From positions 9,300,001 to 9,364,000 of the forward strand of contig NC_065407.1 in assembly GCF_024362695.1 (NCBI RefSeq): a stretch of 64,000 nucleotides of DNA. The letters run 5' to 3'. Within the stretch, counting starts at the first letter, position 1; every line of letters starts with the position of its first letter. Source of the stretch: Pectinophora gossypiella. Taxonomy: Eukaryota; Arthropoda; Insecta; Lepidoptera; Gelechiidae. The notes below the pieces were generated by a model that did not search any database, was not told the DNA's origin, and saw only the letters and a list, made by a program, of their open reading frames with translations. The translations under genes and the position numbers were made by a program. Positions 43,990-55,144 of this stretch are shown here, piece by piece.

Positions 43990-44417
43990 TACGATTACTA
44001 AATCTTTTAAGGGGCAATGTATACGTTTTTACAATAAGATTCCCATTGACATTCAGAATTTACCTTTCAACTGCTTTAAGACAGTAGTTAAACAAAAACT
44101 TTACAAAAAAGGTTATTATAAAGTTAGTGATTATTTAGAAGATATGAATGCATGGGATTAACTGTCTGAGAACTGATATTAGGCAACTAAATTACTCAAT
44201 TGTATACCAATATTTAATGTTTAATTTTTTTTTAAAGAACGTCTAGGGCCCTGTGCCGAGGTTTTTCTTGCAGCTTCTTTTCCCCGGCTATTCAGGTTGT
44301 GAGAAGCTGCAGTAGTTTTAGGCGGATGAGACGTTCGTTATGTACGTAAAAATTGACGATTCAAAGTGTAACTATGTTACCTACTGAATAAAGATATTTT
44401 TGAATTTGAATTCATAA
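43990..44417 (+). mobile_element. LINE family J, 3' portion
   Basis: It comprises the C-terminal coding relic (44018-44161) and a 3' UTR from about 44248 with ttcttgcagcttcttttccc, ggttgtgagaagctgcagta, ttaggcggatgagacgttcg, a gaataaagatatt polyadenylation-like site and a short tttgaatttgaattc tail. This is the reference copy for 10228-10341 and 35665-35815. Confidence 0.88.
44018..44161 (+). pseudogene. LINE family J C-terminal peptide
   Basis: In one frame it reads FYNKIPIDIQNLPFNCFKTV, then VKQKLYKKGYYKVSDYLEDM, then NAWD and a stop at 44159-44161. The FYN-lP-di-nlp---FK--vk--L--kgYY-v-DYl-d---W pattern is the C-terminal end of CR1/Jockey-type LINE proteins of Lepidoptera. A frameshift lies just upstream (NVYVF is in another frame). 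The RT catalytic domain is missing. Confidence 0.8.
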
Positions 44418-44485
44418 CGCATTGGTGCAAGTCTGGTACCGGGGTTCAAACCGGCGATCCTTGTTTGAGAAGCAAGTCGATAAAC
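44418..44485 (-). mobile_element. SINE family D, tRNA-like head only
   Basis: cataacgcattggtgcaagt, then ctggtaccggggttcaaacc, then gagaagcaagtcg: the minus-strand head and start of body of family D, abutting the LINE J tail. Confidence 0.6.
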
Positions 44486-44492
44486 AGTAGTA

Positions 44493-44629
44493 CAGTCATG
44501 AGCAATATAATGTACCCACTTTACGACTCTGTCGCACTAACATATTTGACATTTAGTGAGACTTACAGTCAAAAAAGTTAATGTGACATGGTACTAAAGT
44601 GTATACATTCATATTAATGCTCGTGACCG
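44493..44629 (+). mobile_element. MITE family T, full copy
   Basis: Ends cagtcatgagcaatataatg and tattaatgctcgtgaccg, flanked by TA at 44491-44492 and 44630-44631. It has a 4-bp indel near cagtcaaaaaag compared with 54240-54381. Confidence 0.85.
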
Positions 44630-44639
44630 TACCACAGTA

Positions 44640-45261
44640 ACCTTACGTGGCAGTTTAACGCGTGCTTCTTATGTATAAGTACATACATAAATAAAATTTG
44701 TAATCATACCTCCTCCTTTTATCGAGAACCTGTGTATTTCACGCTGTTAAAGGAAAACGAGCGATGAAAGTTTCGATATTAAGTTATCTCAGAAAATTAT
44801 CGCTTGAATAAACTAGATAATGATCTCGAGAACTATATTTAAAGATCATATATCGCAAATCTACGAGGTATTTTAATACGACTTAACTAGGAAGGTGTTT
44901 ACTGAGTTGTGTTCAATATTATTTTCTGTTAGGTATTTACTATCGCTCACAGAAAACAAAGCTAAGAGACAAGGTGTCTTTTCAGGAATTCTGAATATGC
45001 TATCTTTTATAGTAACTAAGACTAAAAAAGGCTAATATTAGTGATGGACTGGTCGGACACCATAAAGTTCATAATGATCCGTCTGAAGACTTTGTATCCA
45101 CTGTGTTTTAAGTTGTCGCCTGATTACATGTGGCTTTGCTTTACCTCATTAACGATCTCAGGCGTGTGTTTATAATTTTTTGATCGGAAATAAATGAATC
45201 CATTTCGGGCATGATATTTTAGCTATCCTTATGTCACATCATTATTTTGTACTTTCATCAT
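44640..45261. other. Unassigned stretch
   Basis: No feature recognised. Confidence 0.4.
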
Positions 45262-45376
45262 TAGGAATTTAAGAGCCACGCTCGGTTCGGTGTAGCATTC
45301 TCCAGTCTTGTGTATGAAAGGCTTGTCTTGACTTCCTTATAAGACCCGACGTTCGCCATCCCTTTAATTTGTCCCA
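45262..45376 (-). pseudogene. RTE family 1 C-terminal fragment
   Basis: The minus strand reads MGQIKGMANVGSYKEVKTS, corresponding to MEQIKEKVNVVSYREVKEL of 39618-40970, then gaatgctacaccgaaccgag and ctcttaaatt. It includes true coding sequence, so this is a fragment of the autonomous RTE and not of family B. 5'-truncated. Confidence 0.8.
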
Positions 45377-45640
45377 TGAGAAATAATAATAATAAAGTTT
45401 ATTTAGGCAAAACCTACGACACACATTGGTCATCCATGCTTTTTGTAATTGTTTTGTAAAAAAAAATAAGTGATGTTATTGTCTTGTCTTTGTGTGTGGC
45501 GTCCTTTTATAATAAACAATTTCTATTCTATTCTATTCTATTCACATAAACATTTACAACATTAAAATATACACACATTAATATTTAGTTCGAAAACATA
45601 AAGGAATATGCGTGCCGCAGCTCACCAAAAAAGGCCAGGG
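45377..45640. mobile_element. Nested pair of LINE 3' ends
   Basis: 45377-45425 (aataataataaagtttattt then aggcaaaacct) is a minus-strand LINE end that seems to continue at about 45545 (acatttacaacattaaaata). Between them, about 45440-45544, is a plus-strand end: gttttgtaaaaaaaaataag, gtcttgtctttgtgtgtggc, then ataataaacaatttctatt and a (CTATT)n tail. Confidence 0.6.
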
Positions 45641-45822
45641 TTGAGTGAAAATTTACCCAGAGGGCAACACTGATTTTCAACCCACGCCGATAATGAAAGC
45701 TCTTCGTGGTCTTTTCCGTCCTTTCCTTCCCTATCTTCCCTTATGATGTTTTTTACGTTAACACTTCTAAATTTCACGCGTAAATTCAGGACATTATACA
45801 TCAATGCGTGAATTTAAGTCTT
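45641..45822. other. Probable LINE 3' UTR continuation
   Basis: A moderately GC-richer stretch downstream of the nested LINE ends. A 60-codon minus frame (45622-45804) has no known motif. Probably part of the minus-strand LINE 3' UTR, not proven. Confidence 0.35.
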
Positions 45823-46182
45823 TTAAAATAATAGATAACAGCCTTCGTGGTCTAGTAGTTAGAGCGTTAGGCTCAAGATCTGGAGGTCCGGGTTCGATTC
45901 CCGATGGGGACATTGTCGAAATCACTTTGTGAGACTATCCTTTGTTTGGTAAGGACTTTTCAGGCTTGAATCACCTGATTGTCCGAAAAAGTAAGATGAT
46001 TCCGTGCTTCGGAAGGCATGTTAAGCCGTTGGTCCCGGCTATTACCCGTAAAAACACCTCCACCAACCCGCAGTGGAGCAGCGTGGTGGAGTATGCTCCA
46101 TACCCTTTCCGGTTGATTGAGGGGAGGCCTGTGCCCAGCAGTGGGACGTATATAGGCAGTTTATGTTATGTTAAAATAATAG
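45823..46182 (+). mobile_element. SINE type II with 12-bp target duplication
   Basis: The SINE is 45835-46170, flanked by an exact ttaaaataatag at 45823-45834 and 46171-46182. The head gccttcgtggtctagtagtt and B box gggttcgattcccgatgggg begin it. The body tcactttgtgagactatcct and the central domain (cgtgcttcggaaggcatgtt, aagccgttggtcccggctat) match type I. The 3' half is unrelated to type I: acacctccaccaacccgcag, tggagcagcgtggtggagta, ggggaggcctgtgcccagca, gtgggacgtatataggc, then a (TTATG)n tail. Head and core are those of type I; the tail resembles an RTE 3' end. Confidence 0.93.
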
Positions 46183-46784
46183 TTCATTGTACAATATTGT
46201 TATCTAAGCGTACGGCAGTGCACAGTTCAATTTCCCACAATACCTACACGTGCATTGTGAACTATTTACTCGGCCATTTTCAAGACACTTTTTAACCCCT
46301 TGAAGCAAAGCGCCAATTGTTATTGTGCGGAAATGTAATTTCTATTAATAAAATGTATGTATGTACCCACTCCGCATAGTTTCGCTGTAGCTACTCTCTC
46401 GTATTTACACCATTAGAACCGTTTAGCCGTTGTGTCGGACGTAGAGTGGCTGAGTTATGTCTATAATGCCATTAAACACGTCGCCTATTTACGACACAGG
46501 CGACTGTTTGCCATAAATCGTGAACGAATGCACCTTCACGACCACACACGTAGTACATGCATCGGCTTTGAGAACCTAGTATTAAATTCATATAAAGCAG
46601 AAATATTTACGATACGTGAACAGCGATAAATCTGAGTAAGGTATATGAAATGTTATAGGGCTGAGAAGGGTACGTAAGATGGAATTGGAGGTATTTTTGG
46701 CGTAAAATAATTATAATGATATATTATGTTAATACGGAAATATCTGAGTTCTATTTAATAAATTATAATATATAACATTTTTTT
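46183..46784. other. Unassigned stretch
   Basis: A 65-codon frame at 46432-46629 is moderately GC-rich but has no recognisable domain. No element recognised. Confidence 0.35.
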
Positions 46785-46925
46785 CTTGTCCCGTGCGTGT
46801 CGAGAAGTTTGCCTGTAAGAGGTTGCTACTTAGCAACAAGGCCGCCTATTATGCTCTTTCTATTTCTCTTTTGTTTCGTATTATGTATTTTTTTGTGTGT
46901 ACAATAAAGTATGTGTTATATTATG
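46785..46925 (+). mobile_element. LINE 3' end, same family as 39399-39604
   Basis: gtttgcctgtaagaggttgc, tagcaacaaggccgcctatt, gtacaataaagtatgtgtta and a short (TTATA/TTATG) tail. The order gcctg-aag--nttgct--agcaa-aaggccgcc is shared with the RTE-nested copy. Confidence 0.75.
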
Positions 46926-48371
46926 TTGTATTGTGAGAACAATGACATCATCAACCCCGATTTTTAATTAAAAGTTCACAGAGAAAATTAAAAACAACAG
47001 ACCATTTGTCAACACAAAAAGTTAAAATTGTGTACTGTTGTTACCTTCGAACAACTGAACAGCTATAGTATTTAGCTATAAAATCAGTCATAGAATTTTA
47101 AAGTAGGTACAAAGCGTAAATCTGTTAATACACGCGTACTGGCATTGTTCACTTGCTAAGCTCAACATAAACTTTATGTACTTACAAACAAATACCTTCG
47201 CAGGTTATAAATTTGTCCATTCATTGTAACACGGGTGACCTTAAGCTTATCTATGGATGGCATTTATAGTATGCATCTTTCCCATATTTCGCTTAAAGGC
47301 TACATAATTCAGACTTCGATTATTCGGTCACCATTCACATATATATCGGAGGCAAAATTCCAGTCTAATAAAGTTAAAATCAATTAAAACTTGAAGCAAC
47401 TAGGATTAATTATTCGAGTTGGTCTAGAACATGTCACGACCATCGGAATAGAGACATTCGTTATACCGTGAGTGGTTTCAGATCACATTCTAAGCTTTTA
47501 GATTATTATCTTTATAATGTATCTAATAATAAAACTGTTTAGATAAAGTCAATCAGTTCGAAATGTTATCATTGACAGAAGCCGTTCAATAGGCCTTTAG
47601 GCAGTTAGAATATAACTACTGGCCTCCGTTTGTTAATCGCACGAGTTATGAAGTATACGTACTTCATACTCTTCCAAGGAGGTAGTGTCGAATCGTTTAT
47701 AAAAATAGACTTTATTACACCAAAATAAAAAGAAATAATTAAAAAAGACTCTTAACAAGGTATACACCCTATAGATTGTTTATATAAAGTCTTATTTATC
47801 TTTAACTAATTTGGGAGCACACCCTTCGATTTTAATTTAAAGTTGAGTTTTTGGTAAAAGTCTGATGTATGATGAAGTGTTTGATATTTCTGACAACATG
47901 ATGTTTGCAATAGCAGCGAAAGAAGTCACGTAGACAAAATCGCGGGGGCTCACTAGTCACCAATCGCTCCAATTTAAATGGTAAGAAAAACGATTTGATT
48001 GACACTTGGTACCGCATAACAACTGGTGTAATATGTATATTGTGACAAGTAATGTTAAGCAGTGTTTATGCAAACAATAGAACAATAGGTGTATAATGAG
48101 CGTCATACATTTCCTATGAACTTAGGCTTCCGCAATGCAAGCTACTGAGCAATTGAAATTAAAACAAAAGTAACGCGGAACCCTATTTGTTTATCACGCC
48201 CATGCTGTACATACCACCTTTAGACCATTTCATTACTATTCCGACTAAAAGTTGCTTCTAAGCTGCTACAACTAAGGGAGCGAATAAAACAATAAAAGGC
48301 GTTCAGTTGTTTAGACTCTGGTTAGCGAAAGCTCTCCAAGAGAAACGGCAGAAATTAAAAAAATATGTACT
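46926..48371. other. Unassigned stretch with one LINE tail
   Basis: 47700-47775 (agactttattacaccaaaat, aaaaagaaataattaaaaaa, gactcttaac) is a minus-strand LINE 3' end related to 63183-63290. No other feature or gene was recognised. Confidence 0.45.
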
Positions 48372-48492
48372 TAGCTGAAAACACTATAATTATATGCACG
48401 CTCCAAGTGGAGTTGATACTAGATTATATTCTAATTTTCCGTAGCATCTAGTATCAACTCCACTTGCGCAGACATTGTATTTTCAGCTACAG
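48372..48492. repeat. Fold-back element
   Basis: Inner arms caagtggagttgatactaga and tctagtatcaactccacttg are exact complements over 20 bp (about 48403-48422 and 48452-48471). Outer arms tagctgaaaacactataatt and tgtattttcagcta extend the pairing, with mismatches. Probably a small MITE. Confidence 0.8.
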
Positions 48493-48636
48493 TTTTTTTT
48501 TAAGTGCCGCCGTATCTTTTTAACAGCTTTTGCTAGCCAGACTCTATTTTCTTGTGCATGTCGAAAAATCCAACACAGTGATGGTGGCCCTTTGGACCAT
48601 GATATTCATTCTGTCACCATTATATAGGTGTGAGCC

Positions 48637-48986
48637 GTGGTAGCGCAGTTGGAAGAACGCTTGCCTTTCACATTGAGGTCGCCGGTTCGAATCCAGCACA
48701 GGCCTAAACTATTATTGTCGAATTTGTTTTCGAATTTACGTTTGGACCATAAATGATTATCACGTGCTCAGCGGTGAAGGAAAACATCTTGAGAAAACCC
48801 ACATTCCCGAGAAATGCATTTTCGGAGGTTTGTGACCTAACATGTAATGGGCTGGTTTTCCCTTCGCGAGTTGGAAGGTCAGACAGGCAGTCGCTTCTGT
48901 AAAAAACAGGACCTAACAAATCTTCAGGTTATACATATTATAAGCGGATCCTGTGAAAAACGGGATAATGCTAGGGAGATGATTAT
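48637..48986 (+). mobile_element. SINE family M, full-length copy
   Basis: The tRNA-like head gtgagccgtggtagcgcagt then ggttcgaatccagcac (A and B boxes, about 48630-48703) is followed by a body containing cgtgctcagcggtgaaggaa, cccgagaaatgcattttcgg, gtaatgggctggttttccct and tcgcgagttggaaggtcaga, ending gcggatcctgtgaaaaacgg then gctagggagatga. The head could be mistaken for a tRNA gene, but the acceptor ends do not pair and the sequence runs into the SINE body. Truncated relatives: 5094-5270 and 59930-60025. Confidence 0.88.
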
Positions 48987-48989
48987 AGC

Positions 48990-49572
48990 TGTTATCATAA
49001 GGTGAACCACATCTTGATCAAAAACAAAAGCATTACACGTAAATGCAAGTTGTTATCCGATTACTTGTGTTTTAGTAACTGAATACTTAATAAACTTATT
49101 AAGTACTGTAGTATGCCTTCAATCTATTGCAAAGTAATGAACTCATTATAGAGTTGGAGTCAAAAGGTGTTTAAAAAGTAACATGACAGTAATTAGTAGG
49201 TACGTAATAAGCAACGTGACTAATAACAGTTGTCAATTAACTCGTTTAATTTTGAATAGGTTTGCATTTGGTTTTGTTTACACCGAACGATTTTGCGTTA
49301 TTAAGGCGTATTATTGTACACACACAAACTCGTACTTGAATTTTTAACACGTTCACTGTGTATGAACCACATATGAGTCATAAAATTAGAAACTCATACG
49401 CGCATGTCCCATATGTGGGGCACATTTTTTCTTGCCATATGTCTGTCTAATGTACATAAATTCCAATGTGTTTATCGAAAAATAACATTGTACGTGAGGG
49501 GTTGATATTTCATTTTCAGTTACATAGTGAACGTGTTAAATTAACCCAGCGGGATATCAGACTGGGTAAGTA
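48990..49572. other. Unassigned stretch
   Basis: Nothing recognised. Confidence 0.4.
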
Positions 49573-49710
49573 CAGTCATGAGCAATAGCATGTACCCACT
49601 TTAAAACCCTGTCGCACTATCATATTTGACATTTAATGAAACTTACGGTTTAATTTATCAAAAAAGTTAATGTGACATGGTTTCAAAGTGTGTATTAGTA
49701 TTCGTGACCG
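49573..49710 (+). mobile_element. MITE family T, full copy
   Basis: Ends cagtcatgagcaatagcatg and tattcgtgaccg, flanked by TA at 49571-49572 and 49711-49712. More diverged than the copies at 44493 and 54240. Confidence 0.8.
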
Positions 49711-50027
49711 TAAGTCTCCTCAGGTTCCGCAGGAAATAATGTATATACTTACTAATAAAATATATTAAAATAAATTATAAGTCACGGGATAGGCAATATT
49801 ATCGTAGACTCATTGTTCTTAGTTAGAAATAACAATTACGTATATTGTGCATTGCTAAGCGGGCGTGGGTCATGGTCGTCGGTTCACGGCTGTGAACGCC
49901 TCTCATTAGTATCCGATACACACGGACCGACGACATCGAGGTGTTAATATAATTATTATATTCATTCGGCATTTTTATTTATTTAAGTCATTTTTGTTTT
50001 TATAGGACTTACTGACTTTGACTGTCC

Positions 50028-50153
50028 TTATTTGGTAAGGACTTTTCACGCGTGAATCACCTGATTGTATGAAAAAGTAAGATGATTCCGTGCTTCGGAG
50101 GGCACGTTAAGCCGTTGGCCCCGGCTATTAGCCGTCAAAACACCTTTACCTTG
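50028..50153 (+). mobile_element. SINE type II, middle fragment
   Basis: ttatttggtaaggacttttc, gaatcacctgattgt, gtaagatgattccgtgcttc, ggagggcacgttaagccgtt and agccgtcaaaacacctttac: body, central domain and start of the type II 3' half. Head and tail are missing. Confidence 0.8.
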
Positions 50154-50811
50154 ACTTTAGAGACCATTGATGTATAATTATGTTACTATTGGAAACACTT
50201 GAACTCGCAGCTCTTATCAAGCTGGGACAAGCTTTATTCAGGTATTTATGTTCTATTCTTGTTATCATGTGAAATGATTTGATAAAGTTAAAGTGAAACG
50301 CATTGCCAATCTTCCTACATAAATCACGGTGTGCCAATCCTTCCCAGCATTGCAGCGATGTGATCAATGATGTGTGCCCATTATTTAGAAGTATACGTAC
50401 CTACCATAGTAATAATTTTATGTACTAAAACTGAAAACTGACTGAAAAAAAAGCTGGAAATTTTGTTCTGCAAAGCAATTAGATGACAGACAAAAATTTT
50501 GCGAAAAGTTTTCTGAGTAATTTTTTTTTGTCTCTCATCTAACCTCATCAGACTGTATGCCATGCATACAACAGTGTAACAGCATTATGAATGTATATCC
50601 GAACATTATGAGTTAAACCGTGCGTGGGTGAGTTACCCTGTCATTGACAAGATTGGCTGTCATCAATTATGTACAGCCAAATTGTCTTAAACATTACGAT
50701 TGATGTGTTCGATGGCAGATAATGACGAAATTGTAATTGGGGGTGTCAAAACTGAAGCTGATTGTGTTTCGTCCGTTCCTTCGCAGTTTGTCTAGTTTAC
50801 AGATCATAATA
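50154..50811. other. Unassigned stretch
   Basis: No gene or element boundary recognised. Confidence 0.4.
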
Positions 50812-51002
50812 TAAAAATACTTACCGCCTTACCAAAAAAAAAAAAAAAAAATAAACATGCGGGCGAAGTGTGTATAAATATTTGACAGTCAAGCAAAGTT
50901 CAATCGAATTATTTCATAATTGGATTCAATTTTACTTGACTGACTTTATATACACGTTTATCGCTTGTTTGTTTTCCATAAGTAAGCCGGTAAGTATTTT
51001 TA
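50812..51002. mobile_element. Fold-back MITE with A run
   Basis: The ends taaaaatacttaccg and cggtaagtattttta are exact inverted repeats. Inside, gtgtataaatatttgacagt then caagcaaagttcaat pairs imperfectly with attcaattttacttgactg then actttatatacac. An 18-base A run sits in the left arm. About 190 bp, non-coding. Confidence 0.75.
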
Positions 51003-51035
51003 GATTATGAATTGTCAAAGGACTAAGTACTTAGT

Positions 51036-51405
51036 GGTGCTGATTCCTGTAGATGCCATCTAATTTTATTTTAAGTTGCTTACACTTGTCATTTTCTTAT
51101 CAGCTGAAAAAGAAAGGGACGGGTAATCGACAAGCATAAAATGTATGGAACACACGTCAATTATAGGCAGAAATTTAAAAGGCCCTTACAAAATGGTATA
51201 TAGGCCAATAAATCGACGGAATGAAGTTGACAACACACTTCAAACGGGTTGCATATGAGCGAGATGCCTATATTATTCGCCCGGGTTATCCAATCATTTT
51301 AAAATTTACAGTTGTCAATCATCCGTCCCTTTCCCTTTCGGTGGATAAGAAAATGACAAGTATAACTTAAAATAAAATTAGGACGTGTCTGCAGGAATCG
51401 GGACC
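51036..51405. mobile_element. MITE family P, copy 2
   Basis: Ends ggtgctgattcctgtagatg then ctaattttattttaagtt, and aacttaaaataaaattagga then gtctgcaggaatcgggacc. Internal arms pair as in 42592-42966 (gaaagggacggg with ccgtccctttcc). The two copies share most of their length, including cgcccgggttat/ataacccgggcg in opposite orientation and aaattttatgcttgtcgatt in inverse orientation. Confidence 0.87.
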
Positions 51406-51409
51406 AAAA

Positions 51410-52489
51410 AAAATAAGATATAAATTACATATCAGAGTAGGTAGAGCCCCAAGACAATGTGCAGGTGGTTGTAAACTTGGCTCTGTTATCCTAAAATAGA
51501 TATAATGATAAACCAAGTGGTGACGTCGTCAATCCCAAAATGATAGTCGAATAAAACAGTCCTTATCTCTTAGTCGACTGCCACTAAAACCGAACATCCG
51601 ACCAAATAGAACCAAAAACCTGTAAAATACTCACCAATCGCTTCATACGAGTATATCTGCGTATATGTTGTACCCAATAATTGGCACACACACCTTTATA
51701 GATTATCAGTGCAAGTATCAACAAGCCACACAACAAATTATGTCAATAAGTACCTTTGGTTGGTATCGTGGTATCGAACTGTGGAGTAATTGGTACCAGT
51801 CCCACGATACAAGGATCTGTACTTGTTTTAGCCACCAATTTGTCTTTTAAAACATTGTCATTTATTCTTTCGGGTTGAATTTAGACGCTGTTTATTCTGT
51901 TATAGTTAAAGTTCTACTGATATCTCAAAGAATTGAGTCAGTTAGAGGCTGATAATAAAATAGCCTTGTAAATATACAATGCTATGAATGTTTAAAATTT
52001 TAAATTAAATTGGAGTTTTATATTTTCAAAATGTTGTCACTATTAAACTGCTGGATATTTTACCTGTTAGATAAGAATCTTCTAGTAGTACTTTTTGCCA
52101 GATAGATTCTTATCAGAAACTTTACAGCGAGTGGTGAGACACACCTTAATTCTTCTTTTAAAATTTCATACAGAATACCAGCTACCCGTAATCATACAAA
52201 TTAGGTAGAACTGGGATACCAATAATTGTCAGTTAATGAAAATATCTTCACGGCTATAATTAATGTTAATAAAGCATAATAATCGAACATTAATGATATT
52301 TCCAAATAAACGGAACACGTGAAATACTGGGCCAATTCATTTAGGCCTAATTTGTTTTAATTTACAGTTAATATTGTTGGGCTTACATGCCCATTTATTA
52401 ATGCCGGTAACCATAAAATTATCATTGCATAAATAATAAAAAAAGGTATTCACACACACATAACATAAGCAACATAATGAACTAGCGGG
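51410..52489. other. Unassigned stretch
   Basis: No gene. A small hairpin (gataagaatct / agattcttatc) lies at about 52069-52116. Otherwise nothing recognised. Confidence 0.4.
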
Positions 52490-52556
52490 GGTATGGAGCA
52501 TATTCTACCACACTGCTCCACTGTGGGTTGTTGGAGGTGTTTGGGCATGTGACAAT
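52490..52556 (-). mobile_element. SINE type II, 3'-half fragment
   Basis: ggtatggagcatattctacc, acactgctccactgtgggtt and gttggaggtgtttgggc: reverse complement of the cacctccac...gtggagtatgctccata block of type II SINEs. Confidence 0.75.
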
Positions 52557-52559
52557 AAC

Positions 52560-53184
52560 TATAAGAGAAGTTGTCAGTATACATATTTGGTGCAATGTAA
52601 TATAATATACTGCACCAAAGTTGTTATTATACTTATGATTAAAAGTTTAAGTGTAACGTGGATAAGGAAATTTGATCATACGTTTACATAATGGTTCGGT
52701 ATGGAAGTTCGGTAATTGTTTTTGAACACACGAACTTAATTAATTTCCCCTTGGTTTTACAGACGCCTCAAATTAATAAGTATCGAAACAAAATTTAATT
52801 TAATGTGAAAACAAACGGCTATCGATATCCGCGTGAACAACTTTCGGGAAGTTATGATTACACATATATTGCAAAGGGTGGCGAATGAGTTGATTTCATT
52901 ACCGCTTCGGAAATGGAAACAACAATTTAGTTCAAGTTTAGTCTACCTACCTACCTACCTATTTTCCAACCTCGTCTATCTGGTACCTATCTATTATATC
53001 TTTTATCTATCAGGTTCATAATTCGTATAAAATATATCAGCATCGTCGTCGTGTCGTGTCGTCATTTTGTGTAAATACAGGAGTATTCGTATATTTCAAT
53101 TCAAATGGTTTAATTTATAAATATTACAAATTGGTATTTATTCAAGACATCGAAAACACATTGATAAGCGTGAGTATGTTATTA
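52560..53184. other. Unassigned stretch with microsatellites
   Basis: (CTAC)n at 52944-52959 and a CGTCG/TGTCG run at 53044-53064. No gene recognised. Confidence 0.45.
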
Positions 53185-53425
53185 AAATCAGGTACTTTTT
53201 ACTAAATGTTTATTATGGGATTTGCAAGAAAAAGCAACCTGTGACATCATAGAAAAGCGTGACAAAATTTCGCACTTATTGTTACATTTTTCTTTATTAA
53301 ATACCTAAGTTAAATAGAAAAAAGAAAACGTTTTTTGTCACCTTTAGATCTGTCTTTATTTAGTAATCAGAATTTTATAATTTACCTTTGACGTAGGATA
53401 CTACCCAATTCTCAGTACTCACTTA
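53185..53425 (+). repeat. Dispersed repeat family R2, copy 2
   Basis: Direct-orientation partner of 17150-17410: tgtgacatcatagaaaagcg, taagttaaatagaaaaaaga, tttagatctgtctttattta, gtaatcagaattttataatt. Confidence 0.75.
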
Positions 53426-54239
53426 AAGGTAGAAAGTTAGCGAAAAACTCTCTTGCCAGATGAGAGTTGCCTACCATTTCTCCAACGTCGTTAAAAACGT
53501 GTTACCAATTCATTCAGGTTCATTTTATAAAAACAAATTCGGGAATTTATCAGGAATAATTTTAAACATCTACGCCCAAAAAGCACAATTCGACTTTACT
53601 AAAACACATTTTTGCGTAAAATGTATTTTAGTGAAAGATGAAACCTCAACACTTGTACCACTTAGTTGGCAGATCAGGTTTAGAGGATAATGAAAAACGA
53701 AATTTTAAGGAATGTTTTCTGTTTGTTTGATAATATTATTATAATTGTATTTATTTGGCAAATGCATTATCATTCGGGGCATGACGTAAAAGTCAAGAGG
53801 AATTATGATAATCTTTCTTATGCCCTCAACACCAAATATATGTCTTTTGATGAATTTTGGATCCGCCCACCCCAGTAGACAACTGACATTTTTCTATATA
53901 CAAAATGCTAATCTATGTACGTAGTTTGAACTTATCATAATAATTATGACATTTCAGTAGATAGGTACCTACCCTAGTATGTTTCCTAGTTCATATTGAC
54001 ATGAAACTGACAACAGGCTTTATGTTCTCTGACCAAACTATAGTAAAATCAATGTCTCTCATATGACAGATGCCTAGATTAAGATGATGTAACAATAGGA
54101 ATGGTGATGACAGACAACTCACTAGACGAATCAATGTGAACATAGGCGTCGACAGGTTAAAAAAAACATGTTGGATGCGAATAAAATGTCATTTCCTTAC
54201 TCAATCATAAAGACAATGACATCATAAACTATGTCGGTA
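53426..54239. other. Unassigned stretch
   Basis: Open frames of 76 and 62 codons abut at 53690, in different frames. Neither contains a recognisable domain, and nothing else supports a gene. Confidence 0.35.
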
Positions 54240-54381
54240 CAGTCATGAGCAATATAATGTATCCACTTTAGGACTCTGTCGCACTAACATATTTGACATT
54301 TAGTGAGACTTACAGTTCAATTTGTAAGAAAAGTTAATGTGACATGGTACGAAAGTGTATACATATTAATGCTCGTGACCG
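54240..54381 (+). mobile_element. MITE family T, full copy
   Basis: 142 bp with TA at 54238-54239 and 54382-54383. Nearly identical in layout to 29792-29933 (inverted) and 44493-44629. Confidence 0.87.
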
Positions 54382-54508
54382 TACATAGTAGTATGCCTGT
54401 AGACACTATTGAAGTAGATAATGCAGAATACAATACAAATGTACTCATTGAAAACCTCTTAGGTTCATTAGTAGAGTACAGAATAATTATTTACCTTCTA
54501 AATACAAT

Positions 54509-54895
54509 GAGGATATAAACTAGAAGCTCAAATGTAGGCACTGTTGAGTGTTCTTAAATTTTGACGGTCCAGCTAAAATTCGTGATAAATTGCTCAAAAT
54601 GTGTAGCAACGTGGAGTGTACCCGTCTCAAGTAGTTCCGTAATAGAAAAGCAAAGCAGCCGGTAAGAAAAATAATACAAAATTGAAAATAAGTTTTTCTA
54701 AATTTTCTTCTTTCCGAAGAGGAATAAATATAACATTTGATTTTGCAGTTAAATGCTGTGCAAAGGGTTATACCTAGTGTAAAAATATAACCAATACAAA
54801 ATGTTTGTTTACTCAAATAGTATGGGGAACTGTCAAAATTTAACAACACTCATCAGTAGCGACAGCCGATAGGAGGAATAGGCTGTTTTTATCCT
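54509..54895. mobile_element. MITE family Q, copy 2
   Basis: The left end gaggatataaactagaagct leads to ctgttgagtgttcttaaatt and ttgacgg; the right end has gaactgtcaaaatttaacaa, cactcatcagtagcgac and tttttatcct. The inverted ends are about 35-40 bp after a more variable outer segment. Confidence 0.8.
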
Positions 54896-55140
54896 ATTTA
54901 AGTATGTGGAGGTATGTGTTTTATTTTTTCAACAAAGTTGCTATATTCCCTATTGTTTAGTATGGAAGTTTGTGTTATATCGCGAAATGTAAATGGTATT
55001 TTGTAAAACCAATGAATAAAAAGTTTAAACAATAGATTAGATGTGGGCGTCAAGGAAGTACTTACAATTCAGTGTGAAACCGTAAAGAGAATTGACAATA
55101 GCATGCTAAAATGGTATGATAATTGTACATTATTCTATCG
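54896..55140. other. Unassigned stretch
   Basis: Nothing recognised. Confidence 0.35.
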
Positions 55141-55144
55141 CTAA

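Noticed and set aside
48637..48710. Possible tRNA gene with A and B boxes
   Set aside because: The acceptor ends do not pair and the sequence continues into a repeated SINE body also found at 5094-5270.
53460..53878. Two abutting open frames as a broken host gene
   Set aside because: Frames differ and neither shows any family motif; chance is adequate.
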